Assembly (NCBI GenBank): GCA_963825615.1
Contig: CAWGTV010000002.1
Location: forward strand, 71,292 to 135,291
Length of the DNA stretch: 64,000 nt
DNA from: JAHEDT01 sp963825615
Lineage (GTDB): Bacteria; Desulfobacterota; Desulfuromonadia; Desulfuromonadales; BM103
Reading direction: 5' to 3'
The notes below the pieces were generated by a model that did no database searches, was not told where the DNA came from, and saw only the letters and a program-made list of their open reading frames with translations. Of the stretch, positions 57,106 to 64,000 are shown in pieces; position 1 is the stretch's first letter, and each line of letters starts with the position of its first letter. Made by a program: the position numbers and the translations under genes.

Positions 57106-57678
57106 TTAGTAGTTGACGGGCTTTATCTCAAAATGGGCTTGTGCATGGGCACAGGCCGGACAGAGGTCAGGCGCCGCGGTGCCTTCATGGAGATATCCGC
57201 AGTTGTGGCAACGCCAGGTCGTCGGTTGTCCGCGCTTGAAAACCTGACCCAGCTTGATGTTGTTTAGGAGTGCGAGGTAGCGTTCTTCATGATATTTTTC
57301 GGCCACGGCGATAGACATGAAGATCTCTGCAACTTCCGGAAAGCCTTCGGTGCGCGCCGTAGCGGCGAATTCGGGGTACATGGTGGTGTGTTCGTAATTT
57401 TCTCCGCCGGCCGCTTCAACGAGGTTTGCGGCCGTTGTGCCGATAACCCCGGCAGGAAAGCTTGCCGTGATCTCGACTTCGCCGCCTTCGAGCAACTTGA
57501 AGAGGCGCTTGGCGTGTTGGCTTTCATGGTTTGACGTTTCCTCGAAAATCGTCGAGATTTGCACAAACCCTTCTTTTTTTGCCTGGGCAGCAAAGTAGGT
57601 GTAACGGTTGCGGGCCTGGCTTTCGCCGCAAAAGGCCGTAAGTATGTTCTTCTCTGTTTGGGTGCCTTTGAGAGACAT
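57106..57678 (-). CDS. rbr: Rubrerythrin
   Basis: A 190-residue peroxidase. Diiron ligands in AFCGESQARNRYTYFA, TSNHESQHAKRLFKLL and AVAEKYHEERYLALL; C-terminal rubredoxin domain with CHNCG and CPAC. First gene of the rbr-dfx operon, with GGAGG close to the ATG (CCTCC at 57683-57687 on the plus strand). The promoter and a dyad lie upstream (57718-57765). Confidence 0.95.
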   Translation of the reverse strand: MSLKGTQTEKNILTAFCGESQARNRYTYFAAQAKKEGFVQISTIFEETSNHESQHAKRLFKLLEGGEVEITASFPAGVIGTTAANLVEAAGGENYEHTTMYPEFAATARTEGFPEVAEIFMSIAVAEKYHEERYLALLNNIKLGQVFKRGQPTTWRCHNCGYLHEGTAAPDLCPACAHAQAHFEIKPVNY

Positions 57679-57717
57679 GACTTCCTCCTAAAAATTTGGT
57701 ACTCCCCGTGAGCCGTA

Positions 57718-57765
57718 ACTATACCACAAAGTTAAACCGCTGCAATTTATGACAAAATTAGTCAT
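57718..57765 (-). promoter_or_regulatory. Promoter and dyad upstream of rbr
   Basis: Minus strand: TTGCAG (57745-57740), 16-base spacer, TATAGT (57723-57718). Just upstream is ATGAC-AAAATTA-GTCAT (57749-57765), a perfect 5+5 dyad, a possible regulator site. Confidence 0.5.
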
Positions 57766-57985
57766 GTGGCCAAGCTTTATGGGGACAGCGTTGTTTTTGC
57801 CCGTAGCCTGGTGGGTTGACCGCGAGGCAGACCTGTCAAGGGATGACCCCTCAATTTTGAGCAACAATTGATGCGGCTCTACTTGCGATCTGCAGATTGT
57901 TAAGCTGGGTGCGAAGCCCCGGTTTCTTGGCAAAATTAATACGGGCTAGAATCAATAACGGCACGCCGAATATTTCTGCTGAACC
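57766..57985. other. Intergenic region, no gene seen
   Basis: Between the rbr promoter and the terminator of the triheme cytochrome. No coding or RNA signal recognised. Confidence 0.4.
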
Positions 57986-58014
57986 AAAAAAGCCTCCCCA
58001 AAAGGGAGGCTTTT
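57986..58014 (-). terminator. Terminator of the triheme cytochrome gene
   Basis: AAAAAAGCCTCCC, CAAAA loop, GGGAGGCTTTT. Confidence 0.92.
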
Positions 58015-58036
58015 CAGGTCAATCTTTACATTCCAC

Positions 58037-58303
58037 TTACTTCTTGTGGCAGTCGTTGCACTTGGTCGGGCCGCCCTTGTCCTTGTGGCAGTCCTTGCAT
58101 GCGGCTCCGTGAGCAGCGTCCTTGTTGATCTCAATCTTGGCGGGCGTGCCTTGATGGCAGGCTTCGCAGCCAAGTTTTTCAGCATGGGTCTTGTGGTCAA
58201 AAGTAACCGAGCCCTTTGAGTTTTCATAGGTCACGGAGTCGGCGGCGTAGGCCAGGGTGAAGGTGAAGGCAACAAGCATCGCGGCAATAACCAGTTTCTT
58301 CAT
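58037..58303 (-). CDS. Triheme periplasmic cytochrome c7 (PpcA-like)
   Basis: An 88-residue protein with a signal peptide (cleavage after YAA near residue 20) and three heme sites, CEACH 46-50, CKDCH 69-73, CNDCH 82-86, with additional histidines for bis-His ligation (FDHKTH, AAHG). It matches the PpcA family that carries electrons across the periplasm in Geobacter relatives. Promoter at 58347-58375; GGAGAG precedes the ATG. Confidence 0.92.
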   Translation of the reverse strand: MKKLVIAAMLVAFTFTLAYAADSVTYENSKGSVTFDHKTHAEKLGCEACHQGTPAKIEINKDAAHGAACKDCHKDKGGPTKCNDCHKK

Positions 58304-58346
58304 GTCTCTCTCCTTAGTTGGTTGGTTAAAATAATAAGCGATGCTT

Positions 58347-58375
58347 AATCTAAGAAATTTAATGCTTCACGTCAA
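58347..58375 (-). promoter_or_regulatory. Promoter of the triheme cytochrome gene
   Basis: Minus strand TTGACG (58375-58370), 17-base spacer, TAGATT (58352-58347). Confidence 0.7.
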
Positions 58376-58471
58376 GAATTTTTTTTATCATCAGGGTGTG
58401 CAGTAGCTTCTATTAATTTTTTTCAAGAATGATATAATATTCGAAAATCAATATTTTTATGGAGTTATGTC

Positions 58472-58714
58472 ATGATGCGTTGGTTGCTGATCGGGTTTTG
58501 TCTTTTAATTGTGAGTGGCTGTGCCACCCGTTGGGAACATGGGACCAAAAGTCCTAATGAGTTTTATGCTGATGATCGGGACTGTCAGGTTGAGACGGGC
58601 GGGGCTTCAAAGGCGATAGAAGCGGGCAGCGAGCGGCTAAGCTACGAAAGTTGCATGTGGCAAAAAGGCTGGCACAAAAAGATGAGTATCTGGTTCTTCG
58701 ATCCCAGGGAATAA
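58472..58714 (+). CDS. Small lipoprotein of unknown function
   Basis: An 80-residue protein with lipobox LIVSGCAT (cysteine about residue 17). The mature part (WEHGTKSPNEFYADDRDCQV, YESCMWQKGW) looks like short outer-membrane lipoproteins of unknown role. GGAG precedes the start; a terminator follows at 58740. Confidence 0.75.
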   Translation: MMRWLLIGFCLLIVSGCATRWEHGTKSPNEFYADDRDCQVETGGASKAIEAGSERLSYESCMWQKGWHKKMSIWFFDPRE

Positions 58715-58739
58715 AGAGCTGTAACAGCCTATATCAAGC

Positions 58740-58774
58740 AGCGGGGCCGGCAAATCTGCCGGCCCCGCTCTTTT
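58740..58774. terminator. Bidirectional terminator after the lipoprotein
   Basis: AGCGGGGCCGGCA, AATC loop, TGCCGGCCCCGCT, then CTTTT. Ends the lipoprotein; the convergent CBS/DUF294 gene stops nearby at 58821. Confidence 0.9.
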
Positions 58775-58820
58775 GGCAGGCAGCCTTCAAGGCCGCTTTA
58801 GAAAAAACAGCTTGGGTTGT

Positions 58821-60278
58821 TTAGCGGGAAATGAACTCGAGACGGTAATGATCGCGGATAATCCGCAGGATCTGGTTGACACTCCGCAATGCTTCGCGGA
58901 GCTGTTGTTGCGATTTTTCCGGAAGTCGTAGCGGATCGATGGCGTTCCCTGGGGGCTTGCCGGCCGCGAGATCACTCAATTGACGCATCAGGCGGAAATG
59001 AACCAGGCGGGAAAAGGCGTCGCTGATCTTTTCGCTGTCCCGGGTTGAGAGCACACCCATCTGTCCAAGTTTTTCAAGTTTGTCCCAGGTTGTCCCATGG
59101 TCGACATTATTCTCCAGCGCCAGTAGGCTGACTCCCTCCGTGATGGCGAAGATGCCGGCTTTCTTGAGATCGACCTTGCCACGGTTGGTCCCCCGCCGCT
59201 CGACCTTGATGCGGCCAAACATCCCCAGAGGAGCAGGGAAGCGGATGATATTTTTGGCCACGTAGGGAAAGAACAGCTTGTTGTTTTGGCATGTTGCATA
59301 GATGAATTCGTGCAGGGCGTGCTCCAGAGAAGGATCTCCGTGAATAGTACGGAAATCCTGAAACATGCCGAAGTTGACCATGTGTTCTCCCTTGGGCACG
59401 GTAATCCACTGTTCGAGGAGCTGCTGCCACTCGCTAAGGCTGTGCTGCCATTGGGGATTGCTGGCCATAGTGTTTCCCGGGCAGCGGGGGATGCCGACAA
59501 ATTCCAGTGCATCTACCAGGCGTTCAGCAAAACGGGCGCAGCTGTCGCGTTCTGCCGGCGAGATGTCGTCGGCGTAGATCATGGCACTGTCTTGGTCGGT
59601 ACGCAGCGTCTGTTCGCCGCGACCCTCACTACCAAGAGCGAGGTAGGCGGCTTTGGCCGGCAGGGAAATCCCTTCTCGGCTTGCCATGAGGCTGATAATT
59701 CTTTTCGTGAAACCATCGTTGAAATGGGCGATCAGGTGAACCAGGCTTTTGGTGTCGGCACCGGCGGACATCGCGCTTCTTATCATCTCGAGGATGCGGC
59801 TGTTGATCTGCTGAAGCTCTTCGATAGATTCTGCGGCCTCCATCTCCTGGGTCAGGTAAAGCGGGCTGCGCGTCTGCTTGCTGAGCAGGTCGATGGCATT
59901 GATGACACCAATCAGTTTCTGATCTTCGTTGATTACGGCTAGATGGTGAATGTTGTTCTTGGCCATTTTGAAAATTGCCTCGAACACATATGCATGGCTG
60001 CGCACGGTGATAATACCGACATGCATGATGTCGCACACTTTGTAACACGCAAGATTCTCTCCTCCGGTCGCGATCAGGTCGCGCAGGTCGCGTACCGAGA
60101 GGATGCCGACGGGGGTCTCTCCTTGAATGACGACCAATCCCGCCAGGTTCTGGTCATGCATCAGCCGGGCTGCAGCGATGACGCTGATGTCGGGAGGGCA
60201 GGTGACCGCAGGACTGCGGCAGACACCGTGGACAGGCAGGAAGAAAAAACTCTCTTCGTAAAAGTTGCTGTCGGGCAT
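58821..60278 (-). CDS. CBS-pair and DUF294 nucleotidyltransferase-like protein
   Basis: A 485-residue cytoplasmic protein: two CBS domains (residues 15-150: VIAAARLMHDQNLAGLVVIQ, VFEAIFKMAKNNIHHLAVIN), then a DUF294 GlnD-like domain with the nucleotidyltransferase motif LGSEGRGEQTLRTDQDSAM (G-S-x-x-R-x-E...D-x-D) and a helical C-terminal DUF294 domain. It is divergent from the DUF4212-symporter pair; the same association occurs next to acetate-type symporters elsewhere and suggests control of uptake. Substrate of the transferase unknown. Confidence 0.88.
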   Translation of the reverse strand: MPDSNFYEESFFFLPVHGVCRSPAVTCPPDISVIAAARLMHDQNLAGLVVIQGETPVGILSVRDLRDLIATGGENLACYKVCDIMHVGIITVRSHAYVFEAIFKMAKNNIHHLAVINEDQKLIGVINAIDLLSKQTRSPLYLTQEMEAAESIEELQQINSRILEMIRSAMSAGADTKSLVHLIAHFNDGFTKRIISLMASREGISLPAKAAYLALGSEGRGEQTLRTDQDSAMIYADDISPAERDSCARFAERLVDALEFVGIPRCPGNTMASNPQWQHSLSEWQQLLEQWITVPKGEHMVNFGMFQDFRTIHGDPSLEHALHEFIYATCQNNKLFFPYVAKNIIRFPAPLGMFGRIKVERRGTNRGKVDLKKAGIFAITEGVSLLALENNVDHGTTWDKLEKLGQMGVLSTRDSEKISDAFSRLVHFRLMRQLSDLAAGKPPGNAIDPLRLPEKSQQQLREALRSVNQILRIIRDHYRLEFISR

Positions 60279-60863
60279 TAACTCTCCAGAATGAAACAGT
60301 GATAATGATGGCCATTGTCCACGGTTTTATCAATTGATGCAACTGTATGTTGGTGCTGGCGAAGGCGCTAAAAAGGCGGTGTGGCTGGCAAAACAGTACA
60401 TTTACTACCAAACTTGTGTTTTGCTGCTATAATTGTGACAAGCTTGTGCCAACCCTTTTATTGCAGCCATTTTCAGGGATATTCAGATCTGTTTATGACA
60501 AAAACGAAACAACGTTATATTTTTTTATTGACTCTCTCAAGCGAGTCAAGCTATCTTCTCCTTCAACCTGTTTAATAGCGGGTTTTTTGTCGGCATTAAC
60601 AAGAGAACAATGGTTAAATTGAGCTTGATAACGCTTTCTAATCGTTTTGAATTATAAGTTTTACAGGTAGAATTCAGGAGCAGATATCAAACGTTGTAAT
60701 CGAAAATTAAAACCTTGTCTTCCCACTGTCGCCAGGCGGTCTCGGGAGGCCCTAACGGCAACGGATGTACATCCAAGGTCCGGGCGGAATAAGGAGGTGG
60801 TTAGGGAACTTCAAATGTCTGGCAGTCTTTAGAGTTTTTTTTACTAACCTGAAGGAGGTTATT
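60279..60863. other. Long leader/intergenic region upstream of the symporter operon
   Basis: About 585 bases, no gene seen. Contains an inverted repeat TTGACT/AGTCAA (60528-60549), a weak stem ending in a T6 run near 60565-60590, a 12-base palindrome GGATGTACATCC (60763-60774) and the symporter ribosome site GAAGGAGG. The stretch 60730-60800 is GC-rich compared with its AT-rich flank and could be a structured leader; no known riboswitch was recognised. Confidence 0.45.
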
Positions 60864-61118
60864 ATGGACAAAAGTGGTAAAGCCTATTGGAAGGCAGTCT
60901 TAACCCTCGTGGCCCAGGTCCTTGTGGTCTGGTTCCTCGTCTCGTACGGCGCCGGTATCTTGTTCGCACCGGCACTCAACAGCATCATGGTTGGCGGTTA
61001 TCCGCTGGGCTTCTGGTTCGCACAACAGGGTTCGATGTACATCTTCGTCGCACTGATCTTCATCTATGCATGGCGCATGGGCAAGATCGACGAAAAATTT
61101 GACGTTCACGAAGAGTAA
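60864..61118 (+). CDS. DUF4212 small subunit of sodium/solute symporter
   Basis: An 84-residue protein with two membrane helices (AVLTLVAQVLVVWFLVSYGA and MYIFVALIFIYAWRM). The PLGFWFAQQGS segment is the family signature. DUF4212 proteins precede SSS symporters and are thought to help them. The start at 60864 follows GAAGGAGGTTATT; the longer in-frame reading from 60765 is rejected. It is 15 bases before the symporter. Confidence 0.9.
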   Translation: MDKSGKAYWKAVLTLVAQVLVVWFLVSYGAGILFAPALNSIMVGGYPLGFWFAQQGSMYIFVALIFIYAWRMGKIDEKFDVHEE

Positions 61119-61133
61119 AGGGAGGAGCTATAA

Positions 61134-62945
61134 ATGAGTCTTCAAGCAATTACTTATCTCGTTGTCGGCGCTACCTTCGCTCTGTACATCGGTATCGCCA
61201 TCTGGGCCCGTGCGGGCAGCACCAGTGAATTCTACGTTGCCGGCGGCGGCGTCCACCCCGTCCTCAACGGGATGGCGACCGGCGCCGACTGGATGTCCGC
61301 GGCCTCGTTCATCTCCATGGCCGGCCTGATCTCCAACATGGGCTACGGCGGCGCGCTGTTCCTGATGGGCTGGACCGGCGGCTACGTCCTCCTGGCCATG
61401 CTGCTGGCACCGTACCTGCGCAAGTTCGGCAAGTACACCGTGCCGCAGTTCGTCGGTGACCGCTACTACTCCAAGGGCGCCAGCTCCGTGGCGGTCGTCT
61501 GCCTGATCGTTGCCTCGGTGACCTACATCATCGGCCAGATGACCGGCGTCGGCGTGGCCTTCTCGCGCTTCCTCGGCGTCTCCAACGCCACCGGGATCTT
61601 CGTCGGCATGGGTATCGTCTTCATTTACGCGGTGTTCGGCGGCATGAAGGGGATCACCTACACCCAGGTCGCCCAGTACTGCGTTCTGATCTTCGCCTAC
61701 ACCATCCCGGCGATCTTCATCTCGCTGCAGCTGACCGGCAACCCGCTCCCGCAGCTCGGCCTCGGTTCCGACATGGCCGGCAGCAGCGTCAGCCTGCTCT
61801 CCAAGCTCGACCTGATCGTCACCGAGCTCGGCTTCCCGCAGTACACCACCAGCACCCGCATCAGCACCCTGAACATGTTCGTCTACACCGTGTCGCTGAT
61901 GATCGGTACTGCCGGTCTGCCCCACGTCATCATCCGCTTCTTCACCGTGCCCAAGGTCAAGGACGCCCGTTCCTCGGCCGGTTGGGCGCTGGTCTTCATC
62001 GCCATCCTCTACACCACCGCTCCGGCGGTTGCTGCCATGGCGAAGATGAACCTGCTCAAGACCCTCAACCCGTCCATCATGACCAGCACCGACATCTTCG
62101 CTCCGGATGCCCAGCTCAAGTACGACGAGCGTCCCGACTGGATGAAGCGCTGGGAAGTCACCGGTCTGTTGAAGTTTGCTGACAAGAACAACGACGGCCG
62201 TATTCAGTACTACAATGACAAGTCCAAGTCCGAAGAGTTTAACGCCAAGGCCGCAGCCGCAGGCTGGGCAGGCAACGAACTGACCGTCAATGCTGACATC
62301 ATCGTTCTTGCCAATCCGGAAATCGCTCTGCTGCCCAACTGGGTTATCGCCCTGGTGGCTGCCGGTGGTCTGGCTGCCGCGCTCTCGACAGCTGCCGGTC
62401 TGTTGCTGGCGATCTCCTCGGCGATCTCCCATGACCTGCTCAAGGACATGTGGATGCCCGACCTCTCCGAGAAGGGCGAACTGTTGGCCGGCAAGATCGC
62501 CATGGCCTGTTCGATCGTCGTCGCCGGTTGGCTCGGCCTCAACCCTCCGGGCTTCGCCGCCGGCACCGTGGCCATCGCCTTCGGTCTGGCCGCCAGCTCG
62601 ATCTTCCCGGCCCTGATGATGGGTATCTTCAACAAGAAGATGAACAAGGAAGGCGCGATCGCCGGTATGATCTGTGGTATCGGTTTCACGATGTTCTACG
62701 TTTTTGCCCACACCGGGATCTTCTATGTCAAGGGGACCGAGTATAATGCAATGTTCGGTGGTCCGAACTTCATCTTGGGCATCGAGCCGAACGCGATCGG
62801 CACCATCGGCGCCCTGGTGAACTTCGCCGTGGCCTACGTGGTCAGCAAAGTGACCCCGGAATGCCCCGAGCATATCCAGCACCTGGTGGAAAGCGTGCGT
62901 ATCCCGCGCGGTGCCAAGGCTGTGGATGGTACCCACGCTCACTAA
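61134..62945 (+). CDS. Sodium:solute symporter, acetate-permease-like (VC_2705 subgroup)
   Basis: A 603-residue membrane transporter with at least 12 helices. SSS family motifs are seen: YVAGGGVHPVLNGMATGADW, VYAVFGGMKG-type segment (FIYAVFGGMKGITYTQVAQY), and GLPHVIIRFFTV. It carries a hydrophilic insertion around residues 320-395 with D350-K-N-N-D-G-R-I, an EF-hand-like loop. Substrate most likely acetate or another short carboxylate (family and context). Preceded by DUF4212 and GGGAGGAGC; terminated at 62988. Confidence 0.92.
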   Translation: MSLQAITYLVVGATFALYIGIAIWARAGSTSEFYVAGGGVHPVLNGMATGADWMSAASFISMAGLISNMGYGGALFLMGWTGGYVLLAMLLAPYLRKFGKYTVPQFVGDRYYSKGASSVAVVCLIVASVTYIIGQMTGVGVAFSRFLGVSNATGIFVGMGIVFIYAVFGGMKGITYTQVAQYCVLIFAYTIPAIFISLQLTGNPLPQLGLGSDMAGSSVSLLSKLDLIVTELGFPQYTTSTRISTLNMFVYTVSLMIGTAGLPHVIIRFFTVPKVKDARSSAGWALVFIAILYTTAPAVAAMAKMNLLKTLNPSIMTSTDIFAPDAQLKYDERPDWMKRWEVTGLLKFADKNNDGRIQYYNDKSKSEEFNAKAAAAGWAGNELTVNADIIVLANPEIALLPNWVIALVAAGGLAAALSTAAGLLLAISSAISHDLLKDMWMPDLSEKGELLAGKIAMACSIVVAGWLGLNPPGFAAGTVAIAFGLAASSIFPALMMGIFNKKMNKEGAIAGMICGIGFTMFYVFAHTGIFYVKGTEYNAMFGGPNFILGIEPNAIGTIGALVNFAVAYVVSKVTPECPEHIQHLVESVRIPRGAKAVDGTHAH

Positions 62946-62987
62946 TTTCAGTGCAATTGCTGATTCGGCTTTTGCCTGATCATCTCA

Positions 62988-63017
62988 CCCCGCCAGCCAG
63001 TCTGGCGGGGTTTTTTT
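62988..63017 (+). terminator. Terminator after the symporter
   Basis: CCCCGCCAG, CCAGT loop, CTGGCGGGG, T7. Confidence 0.95.
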
Positions 63018-63110
63018 ACAAGTTTTTGTTGCCTGCCCCGTCATCCTCGGGTACAAGATGTTACGACTTTATCTTGGCCCGGATTTATTCGGGGCCTGCG
63101 GGAGTATTGC

Positions 63111-63509
63111 ATGTTCGATATTAGTAACGCGATTCGATTGCTGTTGTTCCTGGCCATTATTCCCATGACCTTTATATGGCTACGACGCGCCTGGCGGATT
63201 TTCCTCAAGCACGATTATTCCGAGGTCGCTCTGAAGCGCGGTGAGGCACCCCCCAATGCCAAAAAATGGGCCCCGGTGACCGGGATCATCAACCTTGCGG
63301 CCGGTACCGTCGGCTTTCTGATTCTTATAAGTGTGCCTATCTGGATTCTGACGGGGATCAGTCTTGCCGGTTTGAATGAATATGAGACTTGGAGTGCGGT
63401 TGCCGGCTCGACGCTGTGGATCAAGGTCTTTGCTGATTATATCGTCAGCCGCCAGGCGCACCCGTTTGTCCTGGGGAGAAAAAAAGATAAGGACAAGGAG
63501 ACGCCATGA
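63111..63509 (+). CDS. Small membrane protein of unknown function
   Basis: A 132-residue protein with hydrophobic helices near residues 6-24 and 58-80, and a lysine-rich tail. No family recognised. Its stop overlaps the ATG of the VOC gene (ATGA), so they are cotranscribed. Confidence 0.75.
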   Translation: MFDISNAIRLLLFLAIIPMTFIWLRRAWRIFLKHDYSEVALKRGEAPPNAKKWAPVTGIINLAAGTVGFLILISVPIWILTGISLAGLNEYETWSAVAGSTLWIKVFADYIVSRQAHPFVLGRKKDKDKETP

Positions 63510-63889
63510 CTTACCAGATGATTCATTCCTGCATCCGGGTCATGAACCTGGAGCAATCAGAGCAATTCTATCAGGCCGCCCTTGGCTTTGAAGTGGTGCG
63601 CCGCAAGGAGTACCCCGAACACAAGTTCACCCTCAGTTATCTCAAATCAGCAGGTAGCGATTTTGAACTCGAACTGACCTGGAATCACGATCAGGCCGTG
63701 CCTTATGAGTTGGGCAACGGTTATTCACATTTGGCAGTCCGTGTCGCTGACCTTGAGGCGTCGCATCAAAAGCATGTAGAGATGGGACTCTCTCCAAAGC
63801 CTCTCAAAGGCTTACCGGGACAGGGGGCAAGATTCTATTTTATCGCCGACCCTGACGGTTATCTGGTTGAGGTGGTTAGAACCGGATGA
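63506..63889 (+). CDS. VOC-superfamily protein, lactoylglutathione-lyase-like
   Basis: A 127-residue glyoxalase-fold protein. Metal-type ligands are in the right positions: H in MIHSCIRVMN, E in FELELTW, H in YSHLAVRV, E in DGYLVEVV. It probably detoxifies methylglyoxal but other VOC roles are possible. It overlaps the preceding gene by four bases. Confidence 0.87.
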   Translation: MTYQMIHSCIRVMNLEQSEQFYQAALGFEVVRRKEYPEHKFTLSYLKSAGSDFELELTWNHDQAVPYELGNGYSHLAVRVADLEASHQKHVEMGLSPKPLKGLPGQGARFYFIADPDGYLVEVVRTG

Positions 63890-63916
63890 ATAAATGGCTA
63901 AATGACGAGTTACAAT

Positions 63917-63950
63917 AAAGAAGGTCGCAGCTCATGCCGCGACCTTCTTT
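63917..63950. terminator. Terminator between VOC gene and tRNA-Thr
   Basis: AAAGAAGGTCGC (63917-63928) pairs with GCGACCTTCTTT (63939-63950); bidirectional, ends both converging transcripts. Confidence 0.93.
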
Positions 63951-63956
63951 ATGTTC

Positions 63957-64000
<44 letters not shown>

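Noticed and set aside
60400..60460. Sigma-54 promoter (TTGGCAC...TTGT on the minus strand)
   Set aside because: The spacing between the GG and GC elements is one base short of the fixed requirement and the -12 GC is missing.
61128..62942. 604-codon minus-strand open frame
   Set aside because: Exact antisense shadow of the sodium/solute symporter; composition dominated by G, D, H, V, Q; no ribosome site.

Overview
The window reads as a chromosomal piece of a strictly anaerobic or microaerotolerant, metal- or sulfur-respiring bacterium of the Desulfuromonadales/Geobacter type. This is inferred from gene content: an octaheme cytochrome of the tetrathionate-reductase family next to a DUF3373 porin, a PpcA-like triheme cytochrome, several small mono- and diheme cytochromes, a c-heme-containing sensor kinase, a class III (oxygen-sensitive) ribonucleotide reductase, rubrerythrin plus desulfoferrodoxin, an acetate-type symporter with a DUF4212 partner, and a cobalamin-dependent MetH that lacks the reactivation domain. 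No phage, transposase, integrase or CRISPR array was seen.

Layout. 0-1.5 kb: broken DUF748 protein and a broken lipoprotein on the minus strand. 1.6-8.1 kb: TetR regulator and a complete RND efflux operon (outer-membrane factor, adaptor, pump) behind a promoter that carries an 18-bp perfect palindrome. 8.2-10.5 kb: ttcA, a SpoIIE/PP2C phosphatase and a PilZ protein. 10.5-20.1 kb (minus): gatC-gatA-gatB-mtnA-glnE and a broken receiver/PATAN/DnaJ/TPR protein. 20.4-21.3 kb: OmpA lipoprotein and tatA, convergent. 21.5-25.6 kb (minus): two monoheme cytochromes, the DUF3373 porin and the octaheme cytochrome, a candidate envelope electron-transfer module. 26.6-27.8 kb: rubrerythrin-like protein and ferritin. 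27.9-28.4 kb: a decayed secreted-protein gene. 28.7-32.9 kb: engB, cobS-like, cobC-like, cbiET, thioesterase. 33.0-36.6 kb: nikR, then nrdD, a separate 46-codon glycyl-radical protein, and nrdG, behind two NrdR boxes. 36.7-42.0 kb: small membrane and cytochrome proteins, murI, a GerMN protein, metH. 42.1-46.4 kb: conserved hypothetical, pseudopilin-like protein, c-heme sensor kinase and sigma-54 activator. 46.4-50.9 kb: two long heptanucleotide tandem repeats around a hydrolase, a PfpI protein, photolyase and DUF523/DUF1722. 51-56.6 kb: M48 protease, MFS transporter, two FKBP isomerases, receiver/PilZ, potassium channel. 56.7-58.3 kb: desulfoferrodoxin, rubrerythrin, PpcA-like cytochrome. 58.5-63.9 kb: small lipoprotein, CBS/DUF294 protein, DUF4212 plus sodium/solute symporter, membrane protein, VOC protein, and a tRNA-Thr cut by the right edge.

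The genes point to acetate-fuelled anaerobic respiration with envelope cytochromes, peroxide/superoxide defence by rubrerythrin and desulfoferrodoxin, anaerobic dNTP synthesis and B12-dependent methionine synthesis. The most unusual item is the class III reductase whose glycyl-radical tail is encoded by its own small gene with its own strong ribosome-binding site.

A caution: about eleven genes are broken by single-base shifts while their neighbours are intact. In several cases changing frame restores perfect family motifs, so many shifts may be sequence errors. At least two loci also carry in-frame stops and look like real decay. Coordinates of shift points are approximate.
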